Assembly: GCA_947630695.1 (NCBI GenBank)
Contig: CANRIM010000002.1
Coordinates: 65,271 to 127,154 of the forward strand
DNA: 61,884 bases
From: an uncultured Lachnospiraceae bacterium
Lineage (GTDB): Bacteria; Bacillota; Clostridia; Lachnospirales; Lachnospiraceae
Direction: 5' to 3'
Positions 51,005 through 61,791 of the stretch are shown here, in pieces. A program made the position numbers and the translations under genes. Under the pieces are notes generated by a model. It had not been told where the DNA came from. It saw nothing but the letters and a program-made list of their open reading frames with translations, and did not search any database. The stretch's first letter is position 1. The number at the start of each line of letters is the position of its first letter.

Positions 51005-52309
51005 TCATTCACCCAAAAATCCTCTGTAGTGACGTTCCTGCATCTGTGACTCGATCTGATTCATCGTTTCCAGCACAACGCCCACAACGATGATCAGAGA
51101 GGTTCCGCCGAAGGAAACCTGTGCGGAAAATACGCCGTTAAAGAAAATCGGGATCACGCATACAATAATCAATCCGATTACACCGATGAAAATGATGTAA
51201 TTCAAAATACCGCTCAGATAATCCGAAGTCGGCTTGCCGGGACGAATACCCGGAATGAATCCGCCGTTCTTCTTCATGTTGTTTGCAATCTCCAGCGGAT
51301 TGAAGGTGACCGAGGTATAGAAGTAAGCAAAGAAAACTACCAGTACAATGTAAATCAGAAGACCGATGCTGTACACAGGCTCCTGGAAATTACACCAGTG
51401 GGAGGAGCTTAACATCCTTACCCAGAATGCATCCGACTTTCCGAAGAAAGATGCAATGAGTACGGGAAACTGCATCAGAGAGGAGGCAAAGATCACCGGA
51501 ATAACGCCCGCCGTATTGACCTTCATGGGAATATGGCTGGACTGTCCGCCGTACTGTTTTCTGCCCACAACCTTTCTGGAATACTGTACCGGCAGCCTGC
51601 GTTCTGCATCCTGCAGAATGACGACCAGCACAACCGTGATCAGAATGACAGCAATAATGATGAGGGCTGCCAGCAGTGCCGGCGCAATTTTTTTGCCGGA
51701 TACAAATTTCGTAAACAGGCCGCTGATGTCCGAAGGCATACGGGAAACGATGTTGAACAGCAGGATCATGGAAATACCGTTGCCAACGCCACGCTCCGTA
51801 ATTCTTTCACCGATCCACATCAGGAAAGCACTGCCTGTGGTCAGCGCAATCACGACTGTCACAATCGAAAGGAATGCGGAATCGCCTGTCAGATAATCCG
51901 ATCTGTGGAATCCGATGGCCATGGCCGTAGACTCTAACAGCGCAAGGCCGATGGTTAAAAACCGGGTAATCTTTAAGATCTTCTTTCTGCCTTCTTCGCC
52001 GTCTTTCTGCATTTCTTCGATGGCAGGAATGGCAATACCCAACAGCTGCATGATAATCGAGGAATTGATATACGGCGTAATGCTTAAGGCCAGCAATGAC
52101 ATAGATTCAAAGGAACCGCCTGTCAGTGCATTGAAAAAATTGAAGGAGTCGCCCATCTGTGCGGAAAACCACTCGCTGAACTCTTTTGTATTGACCGCGG
52201 GCAGCGGCAGCAGAGAGCCGAATCTTACAACCAGCAGCATTAAAAATGTGAAAATCAGACCTTTGCGGATTTCTTTAATTTTAAACGCATTTCTAATTGT
52301 TTGAAGCAT
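51005..52309 (-). CDS. secY: Preprotein translocase subunit SecY
   Basis: 434-aa, ten-helix channel of the Sec translocon. 'ALSITPYINSSIIMQLL' and 'RERHYRGFLGE'-type C-terminus (here MQERHYRGFLGE) are standard. Stop and start overlap with rplO by one base (52309). It works with the SecDF seen at the left end. Confidence 0.97.
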   Translation of the reverse strand: MLQTIRNAFKIKEIRKGLIFTFLMLLVVRFGSLLPLPAVNTKEFSEWFSAQMGDSFNFFNALTGGSFESMSLLALSITPYINSSIIMQLLGIAIPAIEEMQKDGEEGRKKILKITRFLTIGLALLESTAMAIGFHRSDYLTGDSAFLSIVTVVIALTTGSAFLMWIGERITERGVGNGISMILLFNIVSRMPSDISGLFTKFVSGKKIAPALLAALIIIAVILITVVLVVILQDAERRLPVQYSRKVVGRKQYGGQSSHIPMKVNTAGVIPVIFASSLMQFPVLIASFFGKSDAFWVRMLSSSHWCNFQEPVYSIGLLIYIVLVVFFAYFYTSVTFNPLEIANNMKKNGGFIPGIRPGKPTSDYLSGILNYIIFIGVIGLIIVCVIPIFFNGVFSAQVSFGGTSLIIVVGVVLETMNQIESQMQERHYRGFLGE

Positions 52310-52749
52310 CAGATCACCTCTGCTTTTCCACCAAGCGCCTCAATCTTTTCCTTTGCACCTGCGCTGAAAGCGTTTGCCTTTACGGTAAGCGTCTTGGTAA
52401 GTTCACCGTTTCCAAGGATCTTCACGCCGTCTCTCGGATTGCTGATGATTCCTTTTTCCTGTAATGCTGCAATGTCAACCGTTGCATTCTGCTCAAAGCG
52501 TTCCAGGAGAGACACATTTACTGCGACGATTTCCTTCGTGTTTCTGTTTGTAAAACCACGCTTGGGAATACGACGGAACAAAGGCATCTGACCGCCTTCA
52601 AATCCGGGACGCGGTGCGCCGGAACGGGCTTTCTGTCCTTTATGACCTTTGCCGGCCGTCTTTCCGTTTCCGGATGCATGGCCGCGGCCTCTTCTGAAAT
52701 TGTCACTCTGTCTGGAGCCTTCAGCGGGTTTTAAATTTGATAAATCCAT
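52309..52749 (-). CDS. rplO: 50S ribosomal protein L15
   Basis: 146 aa, '[12 protein letters not shown]', '[25 protein letters not shown]' Gly/Lys-rich N-terminal extension that enters the rRNA. Two ATG codons lie side by side at the start; the second (52749) has better spacing to GGAGG. Confidence 0.96.
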   Translation of the reverse strand: MDLSNLKPAEGSRQSDNFRRGRGHASGNGKTAGKGHKGQKARSGAPRPGFEGGQMPLFRRIPKRGFTNRNTKEIVAVNVSLLERFEQNATVDIAALQEKGIISNPRDGVKILGNGELTKTLTVKANAFSAGAKEKIEALGGKAEVI

Positions 52750-52768
52750 CATGATACCTCCTTCTCAC

Positions 52769-52951
52769 TCAGACTTCTTCTACTTTGACCAGGTGTCTTA
52801 CCTGCTGCACCATACCCTGTGTGGCGCCGTTGTTCGGTAAAATCACGGTCTTGTTCAGTTTGTGTAAGCCCAGCGCCGCCACCGTTGCTTTATGCTTCGG
52901 GATCGCGCCGATCGGAGATTTTACCAGTGTTATTTTTAATTTATCAGCCAT
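52769..52951 (-). CDS. rpmD: 50S ribosomal protein L30
   Basis: 60 aa with 'KITLVKSPIGAIPKHKATVAALGLHKL', the L30 core. Encoded between rpsE and rplO as in most Firmicutes. Confidence 0.96.
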   Translation of the reverse strand: MADKLKITLVKSPIGAIPKHKATVAALGLHKLNKTVILPNNGATQGMVQQVRHLVKVEEV

Positions 52952-52964
52952 CTCGTTTTCCTCC

Positions 52965-53474
52965 TTAGCCTAAGATCTCTTCCACGGACTTTCCGCGAAG
53001 CCGTGCAACTTCTTCCGGAGTTTTCAATGACTCCAGCGCCGCCAGCGTCGCCAGAACCACGTTCTGCTTATTGTTGGAACCAAGTGACTTGATACGGATA
53101 TTTTCGATTCCTGCCAGTTCCGATACGGCTCTTGCAGGACCGCCTGCGATGATACCGGTACCTTTCGGCGCCTTCTTCAGCAGTACGGATGCACCCGTAT
53201 GCTTTCCTGCCGCGTCATGCGGAATACTTTTATTGTCATCAAGAGCAACGGTAATCAGCTTCTTTGCAGCGTCTTCTTTTCCTTTGCGGATGGCTTCCGG
53301 AATTTCAGTTGCTTTTCCAAGGCCTGCACCGATATGCCCGTTCTTGTCGCCTACAACGACCAAAGCCGTGAATCGGAAGTTACGACCACCCTTAACAACC
53401 TTCGTTACTCTTTTGATTGCTACAACTTTTTCTGTTAATTCAAGCTGACTTGCATCAATGATTGTTCTGTTCAT
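52965..53474 (-). CDS. rpsE: 30S ribosomal protein S5
   Basis: 169 aa. Double-stranded RNA-binding N-terminal part ('[30 protein letters not shown]') and S5 C-terminal domain ('[24 protein letters not shown]'). Important for decoding accuracy. Standard length. Confidence 0.97.
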   Translation of the reverse strand: MNRTIIDASQLELTEKVVAIKRVTKVVKGGRNFRFTALVVVGDKNGHIGAGLGKATEIPEAIRKGKEDAAKKLITVALDDNKSIPHDAAGKHTGASVLLKKAPKGTGIIAGGPARAVSELAGIENIRIKSLGSNNKQNVVLATLAALESLKTPEEVARLRGKSVEEILG

Positions 53475-53491
53475 GCGTCTTCTCCTCCCTT

Positions 53492-53860
53492 TTAAAATTT
53501 CAGTCCGGCTTCTCTGGCCGCGTCGGCTAATGCAGAGATTTTGCCCTGATATAAAAATCCGCCTCTGTCAAAGACAACGGTTGTGATGCCTTTTTCCAGT
53601 GCTCTTTCACCGATCACCTTGCCAAGATAAGCGGCAGCATCCACATTGTTTGTCTTTTCCAGTTCCGCCTGGACTTCCTTCTGAACCGTAGATGCAGAGA
53701 CCAGTGTATTTCCTGCCGTATCATCAATAATCTGCGCATACATATGCTTGTTGCTGCGGAATACTGCAAGGCGGGGTCTTTCAGGAGTGCCTTTGATATT
53801 ATGACGCAGTTTCCAATGCTTGTAGCTGCGTGTTTTTGCTCTGGATTCTTTCTTTATCAT
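53492..53860 (-). CDS. rplR: 50S ribosomal protein L18
   Basis: 122 aa, '[20 protein letters not shown]' and C-terminal '[24 protein letters not shown]', the 5S rRNA-binding L18. Confidence 0.97.
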   Translation of the reverse strand: MIKKESRAKTRSYKHWKLRHNIKGTPERPRLAVFRSNKHMYAQIIDDTAGNTLVSASTVQKEVQAELEKTNNVDAAAYLGKVIGERALEKGITTVVFDRGGFLYQGKISALADAAREAGLKF

Positions 53861-53877
53861 AATTACACTCTCCTTAC

Positions 53878-54417
53878 TTACTTCTTACCGGTCTTACCGA
53901 CTTTATGCTTCACGACTTCATCCACATAGCGGATACCCTTGCCCTTATAAGGCTCCGGTTTTCTCTTCTCACGGATTTCAGCCGCATACTGTCCGACCTT
54001 TTCCTTGTCGATGCCGGTGACTGTGATCTTGTTGCCGGCAACAGCGGATTCCAGGCCTTCCGGATCCGTGATTTCTACCGGATGAGAATACCCGAGGGAA
54101 AGCACCAGCTTCTTGCCTTCCTTTGCGGCACGATAGCCTACGCCGTTGATCTCAAGCTCTTTTTTATAACCTTCCGAAACGCCGATCACCATATTGTGGA
54201 TCAGGGTTCTGGTCAGGCCATGTAAGGATTTCATTTTTTTCAGATCGTTCGGTCTGGTAACGATAATTTCTTCGCCTTCTTTTTTGATGGTCATTTCCAC
54301 CGGAAGGTCTCTCTCTAAGGTACCTTTCGCACCCTTAACAACAACATGGTTGTTCTCGCCGATTTCCACCGTTACGCCGGCAGGAACCGCGATTGGCATT
54401 TTTCCTATACGAGACAT
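53878..54417 (-). CDS. rplF: 50S ribosomal protein L6
   Basis: 179 aa, begins [15 protein letters not shown] and ends in the '[17 protein letters not shown]' C-terminal motif. The start at 54417 has GAGGAA upstream; the longer reading frame to 54495 would run into rpsH. Confidence 0.97.
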   Translation of the reverse strand: MSRIGKMPIAVPAGVTVEIGENNHVVVKGAKGTLERDLPVEMTIKKEGEEIIVTRPNDLKKMKSLHGLTRTLIHNMVIGVSEGYKKELEINGVGYRAAKEGKKLVLSLGYSHPVEITDPEGLESAVAGNKITVTGIDKEKVGQYAAEIREKRKPEPYKGKGIRYVDEVVKHKVGKTGKK

Positions 54418-54478
54418 GCCTGTTCCTCTCTTTCTTAACTTAAATTGTCGGAAAACTTTTCCGTTTTCAGTTTCACAC

Positions 54479-54880
54479 TTACCAGATAAATGCAAGCACT
54501 TCGCCGCCGCAGCCCAGCTTTCTGGCTTCCTTGTCGGTTACGATACCCTGATTTGTGGAAATGATCGCAACGCCCAGTCCGCCCAGTACCTTCGGCAGCT
54601 CATCCTTTCCGGCGTAAACACGAAGACCGGGTTTGGAGATTCTCTTTAATCCGGTAATAATTCTTTCATTTTTATCTTTGCCGTATTTCAGCGTCACATG
54701 GATCGTTTTGAAAATTCCGTCCTCAATAACTTCATAAGAAGCGATATAACCTTCTTTTAATAATATCTCAGCAATCGCCAACTTGATTTTGGACGCAGGA
54801 ATATCGACAGTATCATGCTTTACAGTATTTGCGTTACGAATTCTCGTAAGCATATCTGCAATCGGATCACTCATTGTCAT
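54479..54880 (-). CDS. rpsH: 30S ribosomal protein S8
   Basis: 133 aa, '[14 protein letters not shown]' and C-terminal '[36 protein letters not shown]'. In E. coli S8 represses the spc operon; whether it does here is unknown. AGGAGG 8 nt before the ATG. Confidence 0.97.
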   Translation of the reverse strand: MTMSDPIADMLTRIRNANTVKHDTVDIPASKIKLAIAEILLKEGYIASYEVIEDGIFKTIHVTLKYGKDKNERIITGLKRISKPGLRVYAGKDELPKVLGGLGVAIISTNQGIVTDKEARKLGCGGEVLAFIW

Positions 54881-54945
54881 AATTGTTTCCTCCTATTTAT
54901 TCGGTAGAGCGCCCCCTGTAATGTCGTCGGGAGGCCATCTTCCTC

Positions 54946-55131
54946 TTACCAGCTTGCCTTCTTCACACCGGGGATTTGTCCTTTGTATGCCAGTTCACGG
55001 AAGCATACTCTGCAAATTCCGTATTTTCTCAAAAATGCATGCGGACGACCACAAATTCTGCAGCGGGTATAAGCTCTTGTAGAAAACTTCGGTTTGCGCT
55101 GCTGTTTGATTTTCATTGCTTTCTTTGCCAT
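54946..55131 (-). CDS. rpsZ: 30S ribosomal protein S14, zinc form
   Basis: 61-aa S14 type Z with CRIC ... CRVC zinc ligands and the C-terminal '[13 protein letters not shown]'. The short form, as in Bacillus rpsZ. Confidence 0.96.
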   Translation of the reverse strand: MAKKAMKIKQQRKPKFSTRAYTRCRICGRPHAFLRKYGICRVCFRELAYKGQIPGVKKASW

Positions 55132-55142
55132 GAATGTTCCTC

Positions 55143-55682
55143 CTATCTTGCAAACGGCATTTTAAATAATTTCAGTAACTCTCTGGCTTCTTCATCCGTC
55201 TTTGCGGTGGTTACAAAGATGATATCCATACCTCTGACCTTGTCTACCTTATCGTATTCGATTTCGGGGAAGATCAGCTGCTCTTTGATACCCAGCGCAT
55301 AATTGCCTCTGCCGTCAAACGCATCAGGATTTACTCCACGGAAGTCACGGACACGCGGAAGTGCAAGATTGATCAAACGATCCATAAATTCATACATTCT
55401 CTCTCCGCGAAGCGTTACCTTACATCCGATGGGCATACCTTCACGGATCTTGAAGTTTGCCACCGAATTTTTTGCCTTGGTAATGACGGGCTTCTGTCCG
55501 GTGATCTGCATCAGATCAGCCATCGCGGAATCCAGTATTTTCGCATTTTCCTTTGCTTCACCGACACCCATGTTGATAACGATTTTCTCAACTTTCGGGA
55601 TTTCCATCACATTTTTGTACTGGAACTTGGTCTGTAAAGCACTTTTTACTTCATTTTCATATAAATCTCTCAGTCGACTCAC
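55143..55682 (-). CDS. rplE: 50S ribosomal protein L5
   Basis: 179 aa beginning [12 protein letters not shown]. The start is GTG (55682), with GGAGG 10 nt upstream; a TTG three codons earlier touches the ribosome-binding site. '[25 protein letters not shown]' is canonical L5, which binds 5S rRNA. Confidence 0.95.
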   Translation of the reverse strand: MSRLRDLYENEVKSALQTKFQYKNVMEIPKVEKIVINMGVGEAKENAKILDSAMADLMQITGQKPVITKAKNSVANFKIREGMPIGCKVTLRGERMYEFMDRLINLALPRVRDFRGVNPDAFDGRGNYALGIKEQLIFPEIEYDKVDKVRGMDIIFVTTAKTDEEARELLKLFKMPFAR

Positions 55683-55705
55683 TCTGCTCAAACCTCCTTC
55701 CGGTA

Positions 55706-56023
55706 TCAGTCAATCGTTTCGGTCTTGCCGCCTGTTTTGGCCACACGAACCTTCTTGCCGTCCACATAATCGAAGCCGACTCTGACTGCTTTTCCTTTGT
55801 GTACGTACATTACGTTGGAAATATGAACGGAGCCTTCTTTTTCAATGATGCCGCCGGTCTGGTTCTGTGCATTGGGCTTGCTGTGCTTCATCACTTTGTT
55901 GACGCCTTCCACGATGACTCTGTTATTCTTTCTGTCGATGGAAAGGACTTTGCCTTCTTTATCCTTATCTTTTCCGGCGATGACTCTGACGGTATCGCCG
56001 ACTTTAATTTTTGATGTAGCCAT
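55706..56023 (-). CDS. rplX: 50S ribosomal protein L24
   Basis: 105 aa with an N-terminal KOW motif ('[23 protein letters not shown]'). Start at the ATG 56023 with AGGAGG; upstream frame to 56053 is rejected. Early assembly protein of the large subunit. Confidence 0.96.
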   Translation of the reverse strand: MATSKIKVGDTVRVIAGKDKDKEGKVLSIDRKNNRVIVEGVNKVMKHSKPNAQNQTGGIIEKEGSVHISNVMYVHKGKAVRVGFDYVDGKKVRVAKTGGKTETID

Positions 56024-56033
56024 TCGAAACCTC

Positions 56034-56402
56034 CTATAATACTTCGGGTGCAAGGGAAACGATCTTCATAAACTGCTTGTCTCTGATTTCTCTTGCGACC
56101 GGCCCAAAGATACGCGTTCCTCTGGGGTTTAAATCATCTTTGATGATTACGGCTGCGTTTTCATCGAAACGGATATACGATCCGTCCGGACGACGGGCCC
56201 CCTTGACTGTACGGACTACAACAGCCTTTACCACATCACCTTTTTTCACAACGCCTCCGGGTGTTGCATCTTTCACCGTTGCAACGATTGTATCGCCGAT
56301 CTTGGCATATCTTCTGGTTGATCCGCCCATGACACGGATGCAGAGCAGTTCTTTCGCACCAGTATTATCGGCAACTCTCAACCTTGATTCCTGTTGTATC
56401 AT
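56034..56402 (-). CDS. rplN: 50S ribosomal protein L14
   Basis: 122 aa, '[28 protein letters not shown]' and '[13 protein letters not shown]'-like end (here VAREIRD). Standard length and position after rpsQ. Confidence 0.97.
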   Translation of the reverse strand: MIQQESRLRVADNTGAKELLCIRVMGGSTRRYAKIGDTIVATVKDATPGGVVKKGDVVKAVVVRTVKGARRPDGSYIRFDENAAVIIKDDLNPRGTRIFGPVAREIRDKQFMKIVSLAPEVL

Positions 56403-56434
56403 ACGGAATAACCTCCTTAATCACTCGAACGAAA

Positions 56435-56692
56435 TTATTTCGCTCTCTCCATAATTTCCACCAGTCTCCATCGTTTGTCTTTGGAAAGGGGTCTGGTTTC
56501 CATGACTCTGACGGTATCGCCGATATGTGCGGCATTCTCTTCATCATGGGCTTTTAATCTGTAACTCTTTTTGATGATCTTATTGTAAAGAGGATGTCTT
56601 ACATGATCTTCTACAACGACAACAATCGTCTTCTGCATCTTATCACTGACAACCTTACCGACTCTTGTCTTTCTTAAATTTCTTTCCTGCAC
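56435..56692 (-). CDS. rpsQ: 30S ribosomal protein S17
   Basis: 85 aa, '[21 protein letters not shown]' OB-fold and '[23 protein letters not shown]'. The start codon is GTG (56692), with GGAG 9 nt upstream. Confidence 0.95.
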   Translation of the reverse strand: MQERNLRKTRVGKVVSDKMQKTIVVVVEDHVRHPLYNKIIKKSYRLKAHDEENAAHIGDTVRVMETRPLSKDKRWRLVEIMERAK

Positions 56693-56727
56693 TTTACGCT
56701 TCTCCTTTCCGGCAATCCCCTGCCAAT

Positions 56728-56937
56728 TTAAGCGTCAGCTTTGGACTTCTCTGTGATCAGCGTCTGGATGCGCGCGATGTTTTTGCGGACATCTTTGATT
56801 CTGCAGGTATTGTCCAACTGATTGGTTGCATTTTGGAATCTCAGATTGAAAAGTTCCTTTTTCGCCGTTACCAGCTGCTCCTGCAGCGATTCCAGGCTCT
56901 GATCTCTCAACTCTTTGACAAATTTATCGCTCTTCAT
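56728..56937 (-). CDS. rpmC: 50S ribosomal protein L29
   Basis: 69 aa, two-helix protein ('[35 protein letters not shown]'). It lies near the tunnel exit on the ribosome. Starts 4 nt behind rplP. Confidence 0.96.
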   Translation of the reverse strand: MKSDKFVKELRDQSLESLQEQLVTAKKELFNLRFQNATNQLDNTCRIKDVRKNIARIQTLITEKSKADA

Positions 56938-56940
56938 AAA

Positions 56941-57366
56941 TTATACACCGCCTTCCAAATCTGCACGGGAAACAATTTTACACTTACAGGGAAGCTTGTG
57001 CGTTGCAAGCCGCAATGCTTCTTTCGCAGTTTCTTCCTCAACGCCGGCAATCTCAAAAAGAACACGGCCGGGTTTTACGACTGCGACCCAGTATTCAACT
57101 GTTCCTTTACCGGAACCCATACGGGTTTCTGCGGGCTTTGTGGTTACGGGCTTGTCAGGGAAAATTTTAATCCAAACTTTACCGCCACGTTTGATATATC
57201 TCGTCATCGCAATTCTGGCAGCCTCGATCTGATTGGATTTGACCCATGCAGGCTCCACTGCGACAATTCCGTACTCGCCGTAAGAAATCTTATTGCCTCT
57301 GGTGGCAACGCCCTTCATACTGCCGCGGAACTGTTTCCGACGTTTTACTCTCTTCGGCATTAACAT
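56941..57366 (-). CDS. rplP: 50S ribosomal protein L16
   Basis: 141 aa starting [15 protein letters not shown], with '[27 protein letters not shown]'. It overlaps the rpsC stop by one base, so translation is coupled. Confidence 0.97.
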   Translation of the reverse strand: MLMPKRVKRRKQFRGSMKGVATRGNKISYGEYGIVAVEPAWVKSNQIEAARIAMTRYIKRGGKVWIKIFPDKPVTTKPAETRMGSGKGTVEYWVAVVKPGRVLFEIAGVEEETAKEALRLATHKLPCKCKIVSRADLEGGV

Positions 57367-58025
57367 TATTTATCTCTCCCTTCTTTTGACTTAACAGGAA
57401 GAACCTCACCTTTGTAAACCCAGGCCTTTACGCCAACCTTACCATAAGTGGTGTCTGCCTCTGCAAAACCATAGTCAATATCTGCTCTTAAAGTCTGAAG
57501 CGGAATGGTTCCCTCGTTGTAGAACTCTGTACGGGCCATATCGGCGCCGCCGAGACGTCCGGAGCAGGATGTCTTGATTCCGAGAGCGCCGGCCTTCATG
57601 CATCTGGACATGGTAGACTTCATCGCTCGACGGAAGGAAATACGGTTTTCCAGCTGCTGGGCGATGGCTTCCGCCACCAGCTGTGCATCCAGATCCGGTC
57701 TTTTAACTTCCTTGATATCTACGGATAACTTCGTATTGGGAGCGACCTGTTTCTGCAGATCCGCACGCAGCTTTTCGATTTCAGCGCCGCCTTTGCCGAT
57801 AACAAAACCGGGCTTTGCCGTATGGATGATGACTCTGATACGGTCGGACTTTCTCTCGATCTCGATTTTGGAGATGCCGGAGCTGTATAATCTCTTCTTT
57901 AAAAATTTTCTGATGTTGTAATCTTCAATCAGATAGTCTGCAAAATTATCTTCTGCATACCATTTGGAATCCCAGTCTTTGATGATTCCAACTCTCAAAC
58001 CATGAGGATTTACTTTCTGTCCCAT
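57366..58025 (-). CDS. rpsC: 30S ribosomal protein S3
   Basis: 219 aa. N-terminal [14 protein letters not shown], the KH domain ('[19 protein letters not shown]'-type) and the S3 C-terminal domain ('[20 protein letters not shown]'). Part of the mRNA entry channel. Confidence 0.97.
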   Translation of the reverse strand: MGQKVNPHGLRVGIIKDWDSKWYAEDNFADYLIEDYNIRKFLKKRLYSSGISKIEIERKSDRIRVIIHTAKPGFVIGKGGAEIEKLRADLQKQVAPNTKLSVDIKEVKRPDLDAQLVAEAIAQQLENRISFRRAMKSTMSRCMKAGALGIKTSCSGRLGGADMARTEFYNEGTIPLQTLRADIDYGFAEADTTYGKVGVKAWVYKGEVLPVKSKEGRDK

Positions 58026-58034
58026 CTCTTCCTC

Positions 58035-58421
58035 CTATCTCTCGTCCAATACAATGGTAATATGGCTCGTTCTCTTCTCGATCCTGTAAGCCCTGCCCCG
58101 TGCTCTGGGTCTGATTCTTTTCATTGTAGGTCCTTTATTTGCATAACACTCTGCAACATAAAGATTTGCGGGATCCAAGCTGTTGTTGTATTCAGCATTC
58201 GCAACTGCTGATTTTAAAAGCTTCTCAATTACTTTGGATGCGTATCTGGGATTGTAAGCAAGAATACCCAGGGCGGTGTTTACATCTTTACCGCGGATGG
58301 CATCCAGTACAAAACAAGCCTTCGTTACAGAAATTCTGGCATATGACAGTTTTGCAGAAGGTCTTGTGTCCTTTACTTCATTTCTCTCTCTTTTAATTTG
58401 GGATCTGTGTCCTTTGGCCAT
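58035..58421 (-). CDS. rplV: 50S ribosomal protein L22
   Basis: 128 aa. The globular part ('SYARISVTKACFVLDAIRGK') and the beta hairpin lining the exit tunnel ('KRIRPRARGRAYRIEKRTSHITIVL') are recognisable. A start at 58421 adds a short basic leader. Confidence 0.96.
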   Translation of the reverse strand: MAKGHRSQIKRERNEVKDTRPSAKLSYARISVTKACFVLDAIRGKDVNTALGILAYNPRYASKVIEKLLKSAVANAEYNNSLDPANLYVAECYANKGPTMKRIRPRARGRAYRIEKRTSHITIVLDER

Positions 58422-58445
58422 GAATAGAACCTCCTTTCAAGTGGA

Positions 58446-58727
58446 TTAACGTACTTTCGACTTCTTTTCGTCCTTTCCATGACCTCTGTAGGTCCTGGTG
58501 GCTACGAATTCGCCCAGTTTATGACCAACCATATCTTCGGTAATGTATACCGGTACATGTTTTCTGCCGTCGTGTACGGCGATTGTATGACCGACCATTT
58601 GCGGGAAGATGGTCGAGCGGCGGGACCATGTTTTGATTACGGTCTTCTGCCCGGCCTCATTTAATGCAGCCACTTTTTTCAGCAGGCTTTCATCTGCAAA
58701 GGGTCCTTTTTTCAACGAACGCGCCAT
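58446..58727 (-). CDS. rpsS: 30S ribosomal protein S19
   Basis: 93 aa, '[19 protein letters not shown]', '[40 protein letters not shown]'. Standard. Confidence 0.97.
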   Translation of the reverse strand: MARSLKKGPFADESLLKKVAALNEAGQKTVIKTWSRRSTIFPQMVGHTIAVHDGRKHVPVYITEDMVGHKLGEFVATRTYRGHGKDEKKSKVR

Positions 58728-58773
58728 AGTGTTGACCTCCTTTAACTATGCGTCTTATCTGTCTTTGGATTGA

Positions 58774-59616
58774 TTACTTGATCGCTCTGCCGTCGCGTCT
58801 TCTGACGATCAGCTTATCGGATTTCCTGTTCTTCTTTCTGGTCTTCAGACCCAGTGCAGGTTTGCCCCACGGAGTCGAAGGACCCGGACGTCCGATACCG
58901 GTCTTGCCTTCACCACCGCCATGCGGATGGTCATTGGGGTTCATGACGGAACCTCTGACGGTCGGACGGATGCCCATGTTGCGCTTCCGGCCTGCTTTAC
59001 CGATATTGATCAGGTTGTGTTCGCCGTTGCCGACGACACCGATGGTTGCACGGCAGTTGATTGGGATCATCCGCATTTCGCCGCTGGGCAGTCTGACGGT
59101 GGCATATTTGCCTTCCTTTGCCATCAGCTGTGCGCTGTTTCCTGCAGAACGAACAAGCTGCGCGCCCTTGCCCAAATAAAGCTCGATGTTATGAATCTGC
59201 GTACCTACCGGAATCTTTGCCAGCGGGAGGCAGTTGCCAACCTTTACTTCCGCGTTGGGGCCATTTTCCACGGTTGCACCGACGCTTAAGCCTTCCGGTG
59301 CGATGATATAGGCTTTGCTGCCGTCCGCATAGGAAAGCAGCGCGATGTTTGCGCTGCGGTTGGGATCATATTCGATGGCCACAACCTTTGCAGGAACGCC
59401 TTCTTTATTTCTCTTGAAATCAATGATTCTGTATTTTCTCTTGGAACCTCCGCCGCGATGTCTGACGGTGATTTTACCCTGATTGTTACGGCCTGCATTT
59501 TTCTTCAGGGAAACAGTCAGTGATTTTTCCGGCGTTGCTTTTGTGATCTCGGAAAAATCGGAACCCGTCATATGTCGTCTGGAAGGTGTATAAGGCTTGT
59601 ATGTCTTAATTCCCAT
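58774..59616 (-). CDS. rplB: 50S ribosomal protein L2
   Basis: 280 aa. '[20 protein letters not shown]', OB-fold and SH3-like domains, and the '[32 protein letters not shown]' loop that reaches the peptidyl-transferase centre. Confidence 0.97.
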   Translation of the reverse strand: MGIKTYKPYTPSRRHMTGSDFSEITKATPEKSLTVSLKKNAGRNNQGKITVRHRGGGSKRKYRIIDFKRNKEGVPAKVVAIEYDPNRSANIALLSYADGSKAYIIAPEGLSVGATVENGPNAEVKVGNCLPLAKIPVGTQIHNIELYLGKGAQLVRSAGNSAQLMAKEGKYATVRLPSGEMRMIPINCRATIGVVGNGEHNLINIGKAGRKRNMGIRPTVRGSVMNPNDHPHGGGEGKTGIGRPGPSTPWGKPALGLKTRKKNRKSDKLIVRRRDGRAIK

Positions 59617-59641
59617 TGCTACCTGTCACTCCTTTCGTTTT

Positions 59642-59941
59642 TTACAGTCCCTGGAACAGCTCGATTTCCGTGCTGTCTTCCGTCAGCTGTACGATTGCTT
59701 TCTTGGTTTTCGCTGTCTTGCCGAAAGTCATGCCGCGTCTGCGTGTCTTTCCCGTACGGTTCATGGTGTTGACGCCGGCTACCTTTGTGCCGGGGAACAT
59801 CTTCTCCACCGCTTCCTTGATCATGGTCTTGTTCGCATCCGGATGAACAAGGAATGTGTATTTTTTCGTCGTCATTGCTTCCATACTTTTTTCAGTGATA
59901 ACGGGTTTGATGATGACGTCATAATATTCGATTGCTGCCAT
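59642..59941 (-). CDS. rplW: 50S ribosomal protein L23
   Basis: 99 aa, '[44 protein letters not shown]'. It docks trigger factor and SRP near the exit tunnel. Shares one base with rplD. Confidence 0.96.
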   Translation of the reverse strand: MAAIEYYDVIIKPVITEKSMEAMTTKKYTFLVHPDANKTMIKEAVEKMFPGTKVAGVNTMNRTGKTRRRGMTFGKTAKTKKAIVQLTEDSTEIELFQGL

Positions 59942-60561
59942 TATGCATACACCTCCTCGATCATTTCCACCGCGGCTCTGGTAGCTACAACGGTCTTATA
60001 TTTCAGGATATCATAAACGTTGATACAGTTCGTATAGGATGTCTTTACGAAAGGAATGTTTCTCGCGCTGCGTTCCACAGTTTCGTTCTTTCCTTCCAGT
60101 ACCACCAGCGCACCTTCCACCTTCAGGCTGTCCAGTACGTTTTTGAACTGCTTTGTCTTGATTTCGTCCATCTTTAACTCATCGACGACGATCAGCTTGT
60201 TGTTGTTGACCGCATCGGTCAGAACGGACTTGAGGGCCAGTCTCTTTTCTTTTTTATTCATCTTAAATGAATAATCTCTGGGCGTCGGAGCAAATACCAC
60301 GCCGCCGCCTGTCCACTGGGGTGCTCTTGTGGATCCCTGGCGGGCATGACCGGTGTCTTTCTGTCTCCAGGGCTTTCTGCCGCCGCCGGATACCTCGGAA
60401 CGGGTTTTTGCTTTCTGTGTACCCTGCCTGTTGTTTGCAAGCTGCTGAAGCACTGCCATATGAACCAGATGCTCGTTGACTTCCACACCGAAGACCGCAT
60501 CATTTAATTCCATTGTATCGACTTCTGCGCCCTGCATATTGAAAACAGATACTTTTGCCAT
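59941..60561 (-). CDS. rplD: 50S ribosomal protein L4
   Basis: 206 aa beginning [11 protein letters not shown] (ATG 60561, GGAGG 10 nt upstream). '[34 protein letters not shown]' is the loop lining the tunnel. In several bacteria L4 represses the S10 operon through its leader, which is relevant to the structured leader at 61.7 kb. Confidence 0.97.
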   Translation of the reverse strand: MAKVSVFNMQGAEVDTMELNDAVFGVEVNEHLVHMAVLQQLANNRQGTQKAKTRSEVSGGGRKPWRQKDTGHARQGSTRAPQWTGGGVVFAPTPRDYSFKMNKKEKRLALKSVLTDAVNNNKLIVVDELKMDEIKTKQFKNVLDSLKVEGALVVLEGKNETVERSARNIPFVKTSYTNCINVYDILKYKTVVATRAAVEMIEEVYA

Positions 60562-60588
60562 CTGTATATTCCTCCTTTCCAATCTGCC

Positions 60589-61221
60589 TTACACTGCCTT
60601 GACTGTTTCTTTCACAGTGATCAGCGCTTTTCTGGGGCCGGGAACGGATCCTCTCACCAGAATCAGGTTTTCATCCGCATCTGCTCTGACAATCTCAAGA
60701 TTCTGAATCGTGACTGTTCTGTGACCCATGTGACCGGCCATCTTCTTGCCTTTGAACACCTTGCTCGGACTGGAGCAGGCGCCGTTGGAACCGGCATGAC
60801 GATGGTATTTGGAACCATGTGCCATCGGGCCTCTGGACTGTCCGTGACGCTTGATGGCGCCCTGGAAGCCTTTGCCTTTGGACACTGCCGTTACATCTAC
60901 CTTGTCGCCTTTTGCGAAAATGTCCGCTTTGATTTCATCTGCAATCTTGTAATCGGACGTGTTTTCGAATTTGAATTCGCGGACATATCTCTTATAGGAA
61001 ACCTGCGCCTTGTCGAAATGTCCTTTCTGGGGCTTTGCTACCAGCTTTTCACGTTTGTCCGTAAAGCCAACCTGCACTGCCTCGTAACCATCGTTTTCCA
61101 TGGTTTTGATCTGTGTGACCACACAGGGTCCTGCCTGCAGAACCGTAACGGGAATCAGTTCACCGTTTTCCCCAAAAACCTGGGTCATACCGACTTTAGT
61201 TGCTAAAATCGCTTTTTTCAT
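60589..61221 (-). CDS. rplC: 50S ribosomal protein L3
   Basis: 210 aa. '[25 protein letters not shown]' and '[32 protein letters not shown]' with the extension near the peptidyl-transferase centre. It starts 115 nt behind rpsJ, a long gap for this operon. Confidence 0.97.
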   Translation of the reverse strand: MKKAILATKVGMTQVFGENGELIPVTVLQAGPCVVTQIKTMENDGYEAVQVGFTDKREKLVAKPQKGHFDKAQVSYKRYVREFKFENTSDYKIADEIKADIFAKGDKVDVTAVSKGKGFQGAIKRHGQSRGPMAHGSKYHRHAGSNGACSSPSKVFKGKKMAGHMGHRTVTIQNLEIVRADADENLILVRGSVPGPRKALITVKETVKAV

Positions 61222-61246
61222 TTTTTTCCTCCTGTTTACTACAGCG

Positions 61247-61330
61247 GATTAAACACGATCCATAAGAACCGGCGGTTTAATCATTCTAGAACAACGGGTG
61301 TTTTCCAACTTTATAGAAACTTGCTGTTCT
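61247..61330 (-). other. Two inverted repeats in the S10-L3 spacer
   Basis: GATTAAAC (61247-61254) pairs with GTTTAATC (61275-61282), and AGAACA (61288-61293) with TGTTCT (61325-61330). No T-run suited to termination. Confidence 0.5.
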
Positions 61331-61336
61331 GCTTTT

Positions 61337-61657
61337 TTATTTTTTTTCTTTCATTCTGATATCAATGTAAACGCCCGCCGGCATTTCCAGCTTTGTCAGC
61401 GCTTCCACCGTCTTCTGGGTCGGTGCAATGATATCGATCAGCCTTTTATGGGTCCTCTGCTCAAACTGCTCTCTGGAATCTTTGTACTTGTGAACCGCAC
61501 GCAGAATGGTAACAACCTCTTTCTTCGTGGGAAGCGGTACCGGTCCGCTGACCTTCGCGCCGTTTTTCTTCACCGTTTCAATGATTTTCTGTGCCGATGC
61601 ATCCACTAACTGATGCTCGTAAGCCTTGAGCGTAATTCGCATTACCTGACTTGCCAT
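61337..61657 (-). CDS. rpsJ: 30S ribosomal protein S10
   Basis: 106 aa, '[48 protein letters not shown]'. The start is placed at ATG 61657 (GGAGG about 12 nt upstream); the second Met six codons in matches the usual start. S10 also takes part in transcription antitermination with NusB. First gene of the superoperon, behind a 200-nt structured leader. Confidence 0.96.
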   Translation of the reverse strand: MASQVMRITLKAYEHQLVDASAQKIIETVKKNGAKVSGPVPLPTKKEVVTILRAVHKYKDSREQFEQRTHKRLIDIIAPTQKTVEALTKLEMPAGVYIDIRMKEKK

Positions 61658-61701
61658 AAAAAAAGTCGCCTCCTTTTCGTACTTTTAAAATCGAAAGCAC
61701 A

Positions 61702-61791
61702 ACAAGTGGTGACTGTACACGCTTCCGTGTGTGCCGTGCCGGTACACACGCCGTTTCTACTTTTTGTAGACATTCTTGTACAGTGACTTGT
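61702..61791 (-). ncRNA. Structured leader of the S10 operon (three-way junction)
   Basis: Outer helix: ACAAGT (61702-61707) and ACTGTACA (61712-61719) pair with TGTACAGT (61777-61784) and ACTTGT (61786-61791). It encloses two hairpins: an 11-bp stem with a 3-nt loop (61726-61750) and TCTAC-TTTTT-GTAGA (61756-61770). The element lies 45 nt before rpsJ. A second nested structure may exist at 61808-61876 (TGACATT / AATGTCA enclosing CGCAA / TTGCG). Autogenous control of the operon by a ribosomal protein is the likely purpose. Confidence 0.6.
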
